Notes under the pieces: model-generated
What the model saw: only the letters and a program-made list of their open reading frames with translations
Databases searched by the model: none
Told to the model about the DNA's origin: nothing
Shown here: positions 54,101 through 61,654 of the stretch, one piece after another
Layout of the letters: every line of letters begins with the position of its first letter
How positions within the stretch are numbered: the stretch's first letter is position 1
Made by a program: the position numbers and the translations under genes
From: an uncultured Chitinophaga sp.
Lineage (GTDB): Bacteria > Bacteroidota > Bacteroidia > Chitinophagales > Chitinophagaceae
Direction: 5' to 3'
Length of the DNA stretch: 64,000 nt
Assembly: GCF_902168175.1 (NCBI RefSeq)
Contig: NZ_CABHOU010000046.1
Coordinates: forward strand, 1 to 64,000

Positions 54101-54191
54101 TATCCAGGTGCCGGAAGGCATAACCCTGCGCCAGGCACTGCAGCCCGTAAAACAGTAAGAAAAAGAAGGTATAAAACAGCTTGTTTACCAC
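51180..54191 (-). CDS. Propeller-type sensor histidine kinase of the LytS/YehU class
   Basis: A 1003-residue membrane kinase. The frame has no ATG at its start; a GTG at 54191 gives MVNKLFYTFFFLLFYG, a good signal peptide, while a TTG at 54227 gives 12 more residues. Two-component propeller blades fill about 25-670 (WMASAEGINVFDGY, WIAGNVGLSRY), then a Y_Y_Y domain (about 685-750) and a membrane helix (about 758-778, ALVALLLLGAGYAAY). The kinase core is His_kinase-type with MNPHFIFNSLN (His about 805) and an HATPase with ENAILHG and DNGIG. It should pair with the LytTR regulator encoded divergently. Its stop overlaps that of the convergent kinase gene. Confidence 0.92.
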   Translation of the reverse strand: MVNKLFYTFFFLLFYGLQCLAQGYAFRHLDTRNGLLSDLRLVLAEDRQGRIWMASAEGINVFDGYQLNSYSSAGASGLLSDNVLYIHCDPAGTMWAVTPFGIQYWKQCDSRFRTLENHNIRTNGNIFLDHTPDSSLLVLSSDGLYLVDKARHTLPLNGLKPVFAQHGIPYSLEHFSGSQWLIGFRHKLLLVDIKGQQLVKTFNYRYNWCAAKVNDSTVLAGSFGHDTLALINTRSGQVSALDWKDESGKRIIGYAGSIDMMADGRLAVATRYQGVYLLDINKQTATHLVHDPSDPTSIASSNCRRAFLSSNGTLFVCSRGVSYASLNPPLFKTQRWLVNAKGEKYDAGVNAFAQGGDSSMWLATNNFLAYWDKRTGLSKWYPYLINGNYKTVRTVVTDKKGRAWVGSFGGGIGMLQKDGSFKQTLRNAADSLHTLPSSDIHAMVTDPQRNFLICTNFGFAWFNPLTGAMRNFREHVALSSIAFTHTFYAMATKHDWWLCQDDGLYRFRLSDSTLHKVIANDRMQAICSDSAGNMYAGGEKGFYILRDDAYKLLGKDDGLPSDNVMALSADAAGDIWIAGNVGLSRYAKGELTSFDARDGLLQSNHMLCNFYLSSNGEMFTGSADGFNHFNPQQLTATIAPLPVYVTALELQDTVLGFPGGGLVELPYYQNKLNFSFLATDFRLAAYIQYRYRLQGFDSNYVYAGTQRSARYTNLAPGSYTFQVEASADGKHWTAAKTPVHIMITRAYWNNWWFRALVALLLLGAGYAAYRIRIGQIRRAAKMRSNYEIRLSELENSALRAQMNPHFIFNSLNTINAFVNSNDRARSNEYISKFSKLIRLILDHSRQKRISLKDELEVMQLYLQLEQIRFAQRFDVQVHVTGLDADNTEVPPLIIQPFVENAILHGLLPREHRGLLTVAVERLDDCLQCTITDNGIGRKAAGSLKGRNGYNHRSHGMEITLKRIALFNKEYGLEKEIRIIDLTDADGNATGTRFEVPLAYVEAF

Positions 54192-54242
54192 GGTGTTAAA
54201 AGTAAAGGATACTGCAGGATTAAACAAAAACCCGGGGCCTTA

Positions 54243-54272
54243 TCCGTTAAGTCAAATGCCCCATCCGTTAAG
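54243..54272 (+). promoter_or_regulatory. LytTR-type direct repeat boxes in the kinase/regulator divergent region
   Basis: TCCGTTAAG occurs at 54243-54251 and 54264-54272, 12 bases apart (21-bp period). Both match the LytTR box in full. The pair lies between the divergent sensor kinase and the LytTR regulator gene, 94 bases before the latter, so autoregulation is likely. A CCCGGG lies 5-6 bases past the second box here and at the 47299 site. Confidence 0.72.
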
Positions 54273-54365
54273 TAAAACCCGGGTTAGGCCAAAGATTGCC
54301 GGAAATTAGGGGCACCGCTACATTCCATCAACCTAAATTAGTAAATTGCCAAAGCCTCAAAAACA

Positions 54366-55124
54366 ATGAAATATAAAGCACTCATAGTAGAAGACGAAGC
54401 CCTGAGCCGCGACTTCCTGAAGAACCTGGCAGAAGAGTTTTGCCCCCAGATAGAAGTAGCCGGTACCGCCGCTAACGTGGAAGATGCCGTCAGCTTCATC
54501 AACCAGCACCAGCCCGACATCGTATTTATGGATATAGAAATGCAGTCGGGCACCGGTTTCGATGTGCTGTTGCGCATAAAACAGCCCAGCTTCCGGGTGA
54601 TATTCACCACCGCTTACGACCACTACGCCATTAAAGCCATCCGCTTTAGCGCCATCGATTACCTGTTAAAGCCTATCAATCTCGAAGAACTGCAACTGGC
54701 GGTAGAAAGAGCTGTAGAAAGCCTTCGGCAGAAAGACGAGAACAATAAGATATCACTACTGATACGCAACCTCAGCCGCCCTACCGGCGAAGACTTCTCC
54801 ATCAGCCTGGCCACCTCGGACGGTATTGAGTTCGTGCAATTGTCCAATATCATCCGGCTCGAAGCCAATGGCCCTTATACGGTGTTTTTTATGAAAGACG
54901 GTCCGAAGATCATGGTGAGCAAAAATCTGAAGGAATATGAGTTAATGCTGAACGGGCATGGCTTCTTCAGGGTACATAACTCTCATATCATCAACTTAAA
55001 AAAGGTAAAGAAGATGGTGAAAACCGATGGAGGTTACGCGGTGATGGAAGATGAGTCACTTATTGCCATCTCACCTAAAAAGAAAGAGGAGTTCCTGCAA
55101 CTGATCGCACAACGGTTAGTATAA
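54366..55124 (+). CDS. LytTR-family response regulator
   Basis: A 252-residue transcription regulator. The receiver (about 1-120) has the acidic pair ED at 9-10, the phospho-acceptor Asp56 (VFMDIEMQSGTGFD) and Lys in LLKPI. The LytTR DNA-binding domain (about 140-250) has IIRLEANGPYTVFF, VSKNLKEYE and FFRVHNSHIINL, the family hallmarks. It is divergent from a LytS-class kinase, its likely partner. The two LytTR box pairs at 54243 and 47299 are its probable targets. Confidence 0.94.
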   Translation: MKYKALIVEDEALSRDFLKNLAEEFCPQIEVAGTAANVEDAVSFINQHQPDIVFMDIEMQSGTGFDVLLRIKQPSFRVIFTTAYDHYAIKAIRFSAIDYLLKPINLEELQLAVERAVESLRQKDENNKISLLIRNLSRPTGEDFSISLATSDGIEFVQLSNIIRLEANGPYTVFFMKDGPKIMVSKNLKEYELMLNGHGFFRVHNSHIINLKKVKKMVKTDGGYAVMEDESLIAISPKKKEEFLQLIAQRLV

Positions 55125-55218
55125 CATCAGGTTACAAAAAACCATCAAACGCACATATGGCGCTGCGCCGCACTCCGCGAGAGCAACCCGCCACCATGGC
55201 GACTTCCTTTATCGAAGG

Positions 55219-55309
55219 TATATCGATCCTATATCCATCCTATAATACCCGTCACCACCAGTGCGGGTTTCAGCGGAAACGGATATAGGATGAGTATAGG
55301 ATCGATATA
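55219..55309. repeat. 26-bp inverted repeat with 11-bp phased TATAGGAT units
   Basis: The left arm (55219-55244) and right arm (55284-55309) are complementary in 24 of 26 positions, with a 39-base loop. Each arm holds two ATCCTATA/TATAGGAT units exactly 11 bp apart. A third, TATAGGG at 55306, keeps the same phase and forms a palindrome with CCCTATA (to 55320). The loop holds a smaller ACCCG/CGGGT hairpin. Confidence 0.75.
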
Positions 55310-55353
55310 GGGTCCCTATACTGTCGCGCCCTTCAACATGATGTTATCTTAAC

Positions 55354-55369
55354 TATGACCCACATCACA
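55354..55369. promoter_or_regulatory. CRP/FNR-family-like operator
   Basis: TATGA-N6-TCACA differs in one base from the TGTGA-N6-TCACA site of CRP-type regulators. Its centre is about 66 bases before the start point expected from the -7 box at 55414, a usual place for an activator. No matching -33 box exists, which fits activator dependence. Confidence 0.45.
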
Positions 55370-55413
55370 TGGATGGCTAAGTTTACTCATACCCACATCC
55401 CGGCAGGTTTCAT

Positions 55414-55421
55414 TATATTTG
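55414..55421 (+). promoter_or_regulatory. Candidate -7 box of the UspA gene
   Basis: TATATTTG matches TAnnTTTG in full and ends 18 bases before the ATG at 55440. No TTTG is found at the usual -33 distance. Confidence 0.55.
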
Positions 55422-55439
55422 AGCAAAAGCCTCCATATT

Positions 55440-56276
55440 ATGAAGAAGATAGCTGCGATATTCGATGGTTTAAAGTTTTCGAACAGCACCCTGCAACACG
55501 CGTTTTCCCTCGTGCGTAAAGAACCCGCCCACCTGTCCGGCGTTTTCCCTGACGACCCGATCTACAACAGTTTCAACATGAACAGCGTGATTACCGCCGG
55601 GGCTACTACCGAACAAATAAAGGCCATGGAGGAGCGGGATGAACAAAAACGTGCCGCAGCAGCACAGGCTTTCGTAGAAGCCTGTACGAAAGAAGGCATT
55701 GCACACAATGTACACCGCACCAACTGCGTGCCTATACAGGAAGTATTACACCAAAGCACATACGCCGACCTGCTGGTAATTGGCACCCGCGAAGCGTTCC
55801 TCACAAAAGAACAGGAGCCCCCTACCGAATTCATCCGCAGCCTGCTCAGCGAAACCCGCTGTCCGGTATTGCTGGTGCCCGAAGCCTTTAGCGAAATACA
55901 GAAGATAGTACTGTTGTACGACGGCGAGCCGTCATCCATTCACGCCATTAAAATGAGTTATTACGTACTGTCGGCCCTTAGCAATTTGCCGGTAGAAATA
56001 ATATCTGTTAAAGAAACTGGCAGCGACTCCGTACTAGAAAACGACCAGTTGATGCGGGACTTTTTACAGCAGCACTTTCCACAGGCCACCTACAAAGTGT
56101 TGACCGGCACACCCGGCGAAACCATTCTCCAGGAACTGAGAACACAGTCTGATGGCACCCTGGTGGTACTGGGCGCTTACCAGCGCGGCGCTGTATCACG
56201 CTGGTTGCGGGAAAGCATGGCCGATTTTTTGATGAGAGAACTGGCACTACCACTCTTCATTGCGCATAACAAATAG
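55440..56276 (+). CDS. Universal stress protein, two Usp domains
   Basis: A 278-residue cytoplasmic protein of two Usp units (about 1-145 and 150-278). The first begins MKKIAAIFDGLKFS and the second IQKIVLLYDGEPSS. The second ends with an ATP-binding-type glycine loop, LGAYQRGAVSRWLRES, while the first is degenerate (IGTREAF). I start it at the ATG at 55440; the longer frame begins with TTG inside the -7 box. UspA proteins help cells survive starvation and low oxygen. It is 35 bases upstream of the P-type ATPase gene and likely co-transcribed. Confidence 0.88.
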   Translation: MKKIAAIFDGLKFSNSTLQHAFSLVRKEPAHLSGVFPDDPIYNSFNMNSVITAGATTEQIKAMEERDEQKRAAAAQAFVEACTKEGIAHNVHRTNCVPIQEVLHQSTYADLLVIGTREAFLTKEQEPPTEFIRSLLSETRCPVLLVPEAFSEIQKIVLLYDGEPSSIHAIKMSYYVLSALSNLPVEIISVKETGSDSVLENDQLMRDFLQQHFPQATYKVLTGTPGETILQELRTQSDGTLVVLGAYQRGAVSRWLRESMADFLMRELALPLFIAHNK

Positions 56277-56311
56277 CCCGTTTATCCCTTCCGGTTGTTA
56301 AAAGATCCATT

Positions 56312-58885
56312 ATGAACTGGCACTATTCGGACATCACGGAAGTTAATAAAGAATTAGGCAGCAGCGACAAAGGCCTCTCTAACGATGAGGCCTCGCAGCG
56401 CCTGCAAAAGTACGGGCCTAACACGCTGGAAAGTAAGGGTAAGAAAAGTGCCTGGGCCATCTTTATTGCCCAGTTCAAAGACCTCATGATCATCATCCTC
56501 GCCGCTGCCGCCATTATATCCGGCGTGGTGGGCGATCTTACCGATACCATTATCATTCTCGTGATCGTGTTGCTCAACGCGCTCGTTGGTTTTATACAGG
56601 AATACCGGGCAGAGAAGGCCATGGAAGCCTTACAGAAACTGGCAGCGCCCAAGGCACAGGTAATACGTAATGGCGAACAAACGGCCCTCGAGGCCGACCA
56701 ATTAGTGCCCGGCGACCGGGTACTGCTGGAAGCCGGCGTGATTGTTTCCGCAGATATCCGTCTGGCCGAAACACATGCCCTGCGTATAGAAGAAGCAGCC
56801 CTTACGGGCGAAGCAGCACCGGCCGACAAAACATCGGACAAGTTAAAAGACGAGAACCCGCCCCTTGGCGACCGTACCAACATGGCCTACAGGGGCACCA
56901 TGGTTACAAAAGGCCGTGGTACAGGTATTGTAATAGCCACCGGGATGAAAACAGAAGTAGGCCGCATCGCCGAAATGTTACAGGGCGAAGAAGGGCAAAC
57001 ACCCTTACAACGCAGGATGACCGACTTCGGCAAAAAGCTTTCCTATATCATTATGGGCATTTGCGTACTGCTGTTCGGCATCGGGCTGTTACGGGGTGAA
57101 AAGGCAGTAGAAATGCTGTTAGTAGCTACCTCCCTGGCCGTAGCCGCCATTCCCGAAGCATTACCGGCCCTTATCACCATCGCCCTGGCAAGAGGCGCTA
57201 AAAGGCTGGTACAAAAAAATGCACTGATCCGCAAACTGCCTGCGGTAGAAACACTAGGATCTGTCAACTTCATCTGCACCGATAAAACAGGTACGCTCAC
57301 CCAGAACAGGATGCAGGTAACCGACGCCCTGCCCGTAGAAGATTCCCTTAAAATATCAGACTCCATCCCACTGCTTTACTGCGCCATGGCACTTAACCAG
57401 GACGCTAAAAAGCAGGATGGTGAATGGGCAGGTGATCCTACCGAGATCGCCATGATCCAATATGTAATGGAAAAATACGAAGAGGGAGGTGTAAACGCAA
57501 TGATGGACGAATACAAACGTGTTTCAGAATTGCCCTTCGACTCGGAGCGTAAGGCCATGACCACCATTCACCAGCACAAAGACAAGTTCCTGGTGATTAC
57601 CAAAGGCGCGGCGGAGTCCATTGCTCCCCTGTTGAAAGATAAACAGGCTGCGGATAAAATGATGGACGACAGCAGCAACCTGGCCAAAGAAGGCAAAAGG
57701 GTGCTGGCCTATGGGTACAGGATATTGGCGGAAGCGCCCGGGGATAAGCCGGACGAGCAGGCTATTGAGAAAGACCTCGACTTCGCAGGTATTACTGCTA
57801 TGATCGACCCGCCCCGTGAAGAAGTGAAAGCCGCTATTGCAGAATGTAAAACAGCCGGTATACAACCCGTTATGATCACCGGCGACCACCTCGAAACCGC
57901 TGCCGCTATTGGCCGTGAGATAGGTTTGCTGGCAGAAGGCGATGAAGTAATAGCCGGCGTTGACCTTGAGAAACTGAGTGAGCAGGAATTAGACGCCAGG
58001 GTAACAAAGATCAAGGTATACGCCCGTGTATCGCCCGAGCAGAAACTGAATATAGTTAAATCTTTACAACGCACCGGCAACTATACCGCCATGACCGGCG
58101 ACGGTGTAAACGATGCCCCTTCTTTGCGCACCGCGAACATCGGCATCGCTATGGGTATTACCGGCACCGACGTCAGTAAGGAAGCCGCACATATGATACT
58201 GCTCGACGACAATTTCGCCACTATCGTAAAAGCAGTTAAAGAAGGCAGGCGCATTTACGACAACATCCGTAAGTTCGTTAAATACATAATGACCTGTAAC
58301 GGTGCAGAAATACTCACCTTCGTGATAGCCCCGCTGTTAGCACTGCCTATCCCTCTGCAACCCGTACACATCCTCTGGATTAACCTTGTTACCGACGGGT
58401 TGCCCGGCCTGGCGCTGGCAGCAGAAGGGGCAGAACGTAACATCATGAAACGGCCGCCCGCCGATGCCAAAGAAAGTTTGTTCGCCAGGGCCACCGGTAT
58501 ACACATCATTTGGGTAGGCATCCTGATGGCGGCGGTAACACTGGGTACACAGGCCTATTCGATACACATTGCCGACAGTCACTGGCAAACGATGGTATTT
58601 ACCGTACTGTCGCTTTCACAGCTCGGACACGTAATGGCAATACGCAGCGATGAACTGATCTTTAAAAGAGGTTTCTTTTCCAACATGCCACTGGTAGGCG
58701 CGGTACTGTTTACCTTAGGGCTGCAACTGGGTGTGATCTACCTCCCTTTCGCAAATACAATATTTAAAACACAACCGCTTACTTTACAGGAACTGGGCAT
58801 TTGCGTAGCGTTGTCGCTCGTCGTGTTCCATGCAGTGGAACTGGAAAAGTTCATCAAAAAGATGTGGGCCAGGAACAAGCATTAA
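56312..58885 (+). CDS. Cation-transporting P-type ATPase, Ca2+ (P2A-like) type
   Basis: An 857-residue membrane pump. The cytoplasmic N-terminus is of the cation-ATPase type, then membrane helices near 48-90, an actuator domain (LTGEA, Glu in place for dephosphorylation), helices near 245-285 ending in the ion-binding PEALP motif, the phosphorylation site DKTGTLTQ (Asp324), the hinge TGDGVNDAP, and a C-terminal group of helices. PEALP resembles the PEGLP of SERCA-type Ca2+ pumps, so Ca2+ (or Mn2+) export is likeliest; Mg2+ cannot be excluded. Linked to UspA, it may belong to a stress or low-oxygen response. A terminator follows at 58938. Confidence 0.9.
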   Translation: MNWHYSDITEVNKELGSSDKGLSNDEASQRLQKYGPNTLESKGKKSAWAIFIAQFKDLMIIILAAAAIISGVVGDLTDTIIILVIVLLNALVGFIQEYRAEKAMEALQKLAAPKAQVIRNGEQTALEADQLVPGDRVLLEAGVIVSADIRLAETHALRIEEAALTGEAAPADKTSDKLKDENPPLGDRTNMAYRGTMVTKGRGTGIVIATGMKTEVGRIAEMLQGEEGQTPLQRRMTDFGKKLSYIIMGICVLLFGIGLLRGEKAVEMLLVATSLAVAAIPEALPALITIALARGAKRLVQKNALIRKLPAVETLGSVNFICTDKTGTLTQNRMQVTDALPVEDSLKISDSIPLLYCAMALNQDAKKQDGEWAGDPTEIAMIQYVMEKYEEGGVNAMMDEYKRVSELPFDSERKAMTTIHQHKDKFLVITKGAAESIAPLLKDKQAADKMMDDSSNLAKEGKRVLAYGYRILAEAPGDKPDEQAIEKDLDFAGITAMIDPPREEVKAAIAECKTAGIQPVMITGDHLETAAAIGREIGLLAEGDEVIAGVDLEKLSEQELDARVTKIKVYARVSPEQKLNIVKSLQRTGNYTAMTGDGVNDAPSLRTANIGIAMGITGTDVSKEAAHMILLDDNFATIVKAVKEGRRIYDNIRKFVKYIMTCNGAEILTFVIAPLLALPIPLQPVHILWINLVTDGLPGLALAAEGAERNIMKRPPADAKESLFARATGIHIIWVGILMAAVTLGTQAYSIHIADSHWQTMVFTVLSLSQLGHVMAIRSDELIFKRGFFSNMPLVGAVLFTLGLQLGVIYLPFANTIFKTQPLTLQELGICVALSLVVFHAVELEKFIKKMWARNKH

Positions 58886-58937
58886 CAACAGTTGTCCCGA
58901 ATCGTAAACTCACGTGTACTTAATCCCGTAATATTTT

Positions 58938-58969
58938 AAGCGGGCAAACCTTCCGGGGTATGCCCGCTT
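58938..58969 (+). terminator. Rho-independent terminator
   Basis: Arms 58938-58946 (AAGCGGGCA) and 58961-58969 (TGCCCGCTT) pair over 9 bp, followed by TTATTAA. It is 52 bases past the P-type ATPase stop and ends the UspA/ATPase operon. Confidence 0.8.
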
Positions 58970-59000
58970 TTATTAACTTTATTTACTAAAACCATACCCC

Positions 59001-60212
59001 ATGTCGCGGAAGCTGGAACAACTCATAGCCGACAATCATGCCGAACTGTATGCACTGCATGCGATAACCGCAGGCGGGTACGCACACAACAAAAATGGGT
59101 TGCGGTGGACGAATGCCGGCAGCACGCACAACGGAAATATTCTATTTCCCGAAACTCCCACCAGTGAGCTGTTAAATGAGATCATGGACGATTACGCCGT
59201 GCATCCTCCCGGCGGTATTGGCTGCTGGTCATTGCTACCCGCACCGGCAAACTTAGAAGCATTACTACTGGCCCGTGGTTTTCAAACAGGATGGCAACCC
59301 TGCTGGATGGTATTGGAACTGCCGTTACTACATAACAATTTTAAAACGCCTGAAGGTTTAATAATCACCAACGACAACACGACCCCTACCACGCACCTGC
59401 GCGAACTCCCTTACGCCGGGGAAGACACTGCTATCTCCCGTGAATTAATGACAGCATATCCCGAAAGGGCACAACGTTTCCTGGCCTGGATGGATGGAGA
59501 GATTGTAGCACAAAGCGCCGTTTTCTTTTCTGAAGTGGCAGGCATTTACAATGTGGGTGTACTACCCGGCCTGCGCGGTAAAGGAATTGGTAAAGCCGTA
59601 ACCGTTGCTGCCTGCGAATATGCCAGGCAAAGCGGCTACCAGTATGCCACACTTAACGCCACGCCGCCCGGCCAACACATTTACACGCAAATGGGGTTTA
59701 AGAAACTGGGAAGTGGAATAACCTGGTGGATGCCTAAATACAGGGAGGTGCCCGAACGGCAAACGGCAATAGCAGAAGCCGTAGGCCTCGGACAAATCGA
59801 TGTGCTGGAAACGCTCGCCCCCGAAGAGCTGCAGCAGCAAATCTCCAATGGCATGACGTTATTACAACTGGCCACACAATGCAAACAGCGCAAAGTTATA
59901 GAATGGCTCATCGCGCACGAGGCTACCCTAAAACCTCTGGACGCCTGGGACCTTGGCCTGAAAGACCGTGCCACGGCTATGCTCGCCGCCGACCCTGATG
60001 CCGTGAATATATTGTACATGGAATATCATGGTACGCTTTTACACATCGCCGCCCTACGCAACGACATAGATTTAGCCAGGCTGGCGCTGCGTTACCACCC
60101 GGATTTAACCATAGCCGATAGTCAGCATTGCAGCACGCCCGAAGGATGGGCAATGTTTTTCAGGCGTAAAGAGATATTAGACCTCCTTAAATCACATGCC
60201 GCTGATCGTTAA
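59001..60212 (+). CDS. GNAT acetyltransferase fused to ankyrin-like repeats
   Basis: A 403-residue cytoplasmic protein. The GNAT domain (about 110-250) has the acetyl-CoA loop RGKGIG at 192-197 after VGVLPGL, and NATPPGQHIYTQMGFKKLG at the end of the fold. An N-terminal region (about 1-105) looks like a second, degenerate GNAT unit. From about 263 to 400, ankyrin-like repeats follow (GMTLLQLATQCKQRKVIEWLI, GTLLHIAALRNDIDLARL). Ankyrin repeats bind proteins, so the enzyme may acetylate a protein partner. A single gene after a terminator. Confidence 0.82.
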   Translation: MSRKLEQLIADNHAELYALHAITAGGYAHNKNGLRWTNAGSTHNGNILFPETPTSELLNEIMDDYAVHPPGGIGCWSLLPAPANLEALLLARGFQTGWQPCWMVLELPLLHNNFKTPEGLIITNDNTTPTTHLRELPYAGEDTAISRELMTAYPERAQRFLAWMDGEIVAQSAVFFSEVAGIYNVGVLPGLRGKGIGKAVTVAACEYARQSGYQYATLNATPPGQHIYTQMGFKKLGSGITWWMPKYREVPERQTAIAEAVGLGQIDVLETLAPEELQQQISNGMTLLQLATQCKQRKVIEWLIAHEATLKPLDAWDLGLKDRATAMLAADPDAVNILYMEYHGTLLHIAALRNDIDLARLALRYHPDLTIADSQHCSTPEGWAMFFRRKEILDLLKSHAADR

Positions 60213-60335
60213 CCATAAGCTGAAGTGTGCGACGCAACGGCGGCCCAATAGCGTAATAGCGCCGGGGTGCTTATCCCCTTTCGCCATTCATCACTAAATC
60301 GCCGGTACGCAAACGATTCTTCCTATTTTGTTGAT

Positions 60336-61319
60336 ATGAAACGGACCGTATTTGCAGCCAGCCTGCTTTTAAGCACGCTCTTCGCGATAGCACAGGAAAG
60401 AACGTTTATCGACCCCGGAGGTATCTGGCCGGACGATAAGGGAAACCACATACAAGCCCATGGCGGCGGTATTATTAAGATCGGTAAAACGTACTACTGG
60501 TATGGCGAAGAACGTCGCCAGGGGCTTGACCGTGAATACCGTTACGTGAGCTGCTACGCCTCCAAAGATCTCATGAACTGGAAATACCAGGGCGATGCAC
60601 TGAAACAGGCCGACCCCGAGAACCTTGGTCAGCGTTGGGTTTTAGAACGTCCGAAAGTTTTCTATAACAAGAAAACAAAGAACTATGTGATGTATTTCCA
60701 TCTCGATGACGCAAAATACGCATATGCACGTGTAGGTGTAGCCGTTAGCAAAAAGCCACAGGGCCCTTTCAGGTACGTAAAGAGCTTCCGCCCGCTGGAT
60801 AAGGAAAGCCGCGACATCGGCCAGTTTATCGACGACGACGGCACCCCTTATCTTGTATTTGAAAGCCGCCCTACCAAAGGCTTCTACATCGCCGGTTTAT
60901 CCGACGACTATATGGACGTGGTAAAAGAAGTAAGCTTCATCCACGCTCCGCTCGAAGGCGGCGCCATCGTACACTACAAAGGCCTCTATTATTCCATCGG
61001 CTCTGCCATGACCGGCTGGAAGCCCAATCCAAACAAATACGCCACCTCGCCCTCTCTTTCCGGTCCCTGGACCGAATTTAAAGACATTGCGCCACCGGCT
61101 ACCAATACTTACAGTTCCCAATCTACCATGCTCATTAAAGTAGAAGGCACCAAAAGCACCACTATCATCTACATGGGCGACATGTGGAAACCCTCCACCC
61201 AGTGGGACTCCCGCTACCTCTGGATGCCTGTTGAAATAGGCGATGGTAAACTATGGTTGCCGGAGCCTAAGAAATTTAAGATCAATGTGAAGACTGGTGA
61301 ATGGGGATTAAGCGAATAG
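60336..61319 (+). CDS. Secreted glycoside hydrolase family 43 protein, galactan 1,3-beta-galactosidase-like
   Basis: A 327-residue secreted enzyme. I start it at the ATG at 60336 (MKRTVFAASLLLSTLFAIAQ, a signal peptide); the longer frame adds a charged tail before it. The five-bladed GH43 fold is shown by QAHGGGIIKIGKTYYWYGE, LERPKVFYN, GQFIDDDGTPYLVFE and APLEGGAIVHYKG. QAHGG in place of the usual catalytic Asp region fits the exo-beta-1,3-galactanase subgroup, in which the base Asp is replaced. It probably trims arabinogalactan side chains. A single gene with a terminator at 61321. Confidence 0.82.
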   Translation: MKRTVFAASLLLSTLFAIAQERTFIDPGGIWPDDKGNHIQAHGGGIIKIGKTYYWYGEERRQGLDREYRYVSCYASKDLMNWKYQGDALKQADPENLGQRWVLERPKVFYNKKTKNYVMYFHLDDAKYAYARVGVAVSKKPQGPFRYVKSFRPLDKESRDIGQFIDDDGTPYLVFESRPTKGFYIAGLSDDYMDVVKEVSFIHAPLEGGAIVHYKGLYYSIGSAMTGWKPNPNKYATSPSLSGPWTEFKDIAPPATNTYSSQSTMLIKVEGTKSTTIIYMGDMWKPSTQWDSRYLWMPVEIGDGKLWLPEPKKFKINVKTGEWGLSE

Positions 61320-61320
61320 C

Positions 61321-61350
61321 AAAAGGCCTGGGTTGTAGCCCGGGCCTTTT
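61321..61350 (+). terminator. Rho-independent terminator
   Basis: Arms 61321-61332 and 61339-61350 form a 12-bp stem (one G-T pair) with A and T tracts at the ends. It begins one base past the GH43 stop. Confidence 0.85.
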
Positions 61351-61479
61351 TAGTATTAAGAAACCGTTAGTTAGTAAATCGCCTGCGAAGTAAGCCGCCG
61401 GTTTGCCAATTGTTAATGAGAATGGTGAATTTTCAAAACCGGCACGGTTTTGTGACACTTTGGTATATAACCATAAATC

Positions 61480-61653
61480 ATGAAACCACACTCAATTATC
61501 GCAGCATTACTGATAGCCGGCATCGTATTCTCCGGCTGTGTTCATACCGGTCACTCTACAGGCAAACCGTTACCGCCCGGCCAGGCTAAGAAGGTATTTG
61601 GCGGCAAATCGGCCAAACCGTACGCACCGGGTCAGCAAAAGAAAAAGCATTAA
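61480..61653 (+). CDS. Small lipoprotein, 57 aa, with PPGQAKK motif
   Basis: The frame starts at ATG 61480 and ends at TAA 61651-61653. The product has a lipoprotein signal (LIAGIVFSGC, Cys20) and a short basic mature part holding PLPPGQAKKVFG and a second similar turn, YAPGQQKKK. Small Bacteroidota lipoproteins with this PPGQAKK pattern exist widely; some databases call them quinol oxidase subunit 4, a name I cannot support from the sequence. The twice-repeated PGQ-KK unit suggests binding to an anionic partner. It has its own spacer upstream and a terminator right after the stop. Confidence 0.8.
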   Translation: MKPHSIIAALLIAGIVFSGCVHTGHSTGKPLPPGQAKKVFGGKSAKPYAPGQQKKKH

Positions 61654-61654
61654 A

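Larger units (their letters stand above)
55125..55439. other. Intergenic region with inverted repeat and stress-gene promoter
   Basis: This 315-base gap holds a large inverted repeat (55219-55309), an overlapping 15-bp palindrome (55306-55320), a CRP/FNR-like site (55354-55369) and a -7 box (55414-55421) for the UspA gene. No terminator is clear after the LytTR gene unless the inverted repeat serves as one. Confidence 0.6.
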
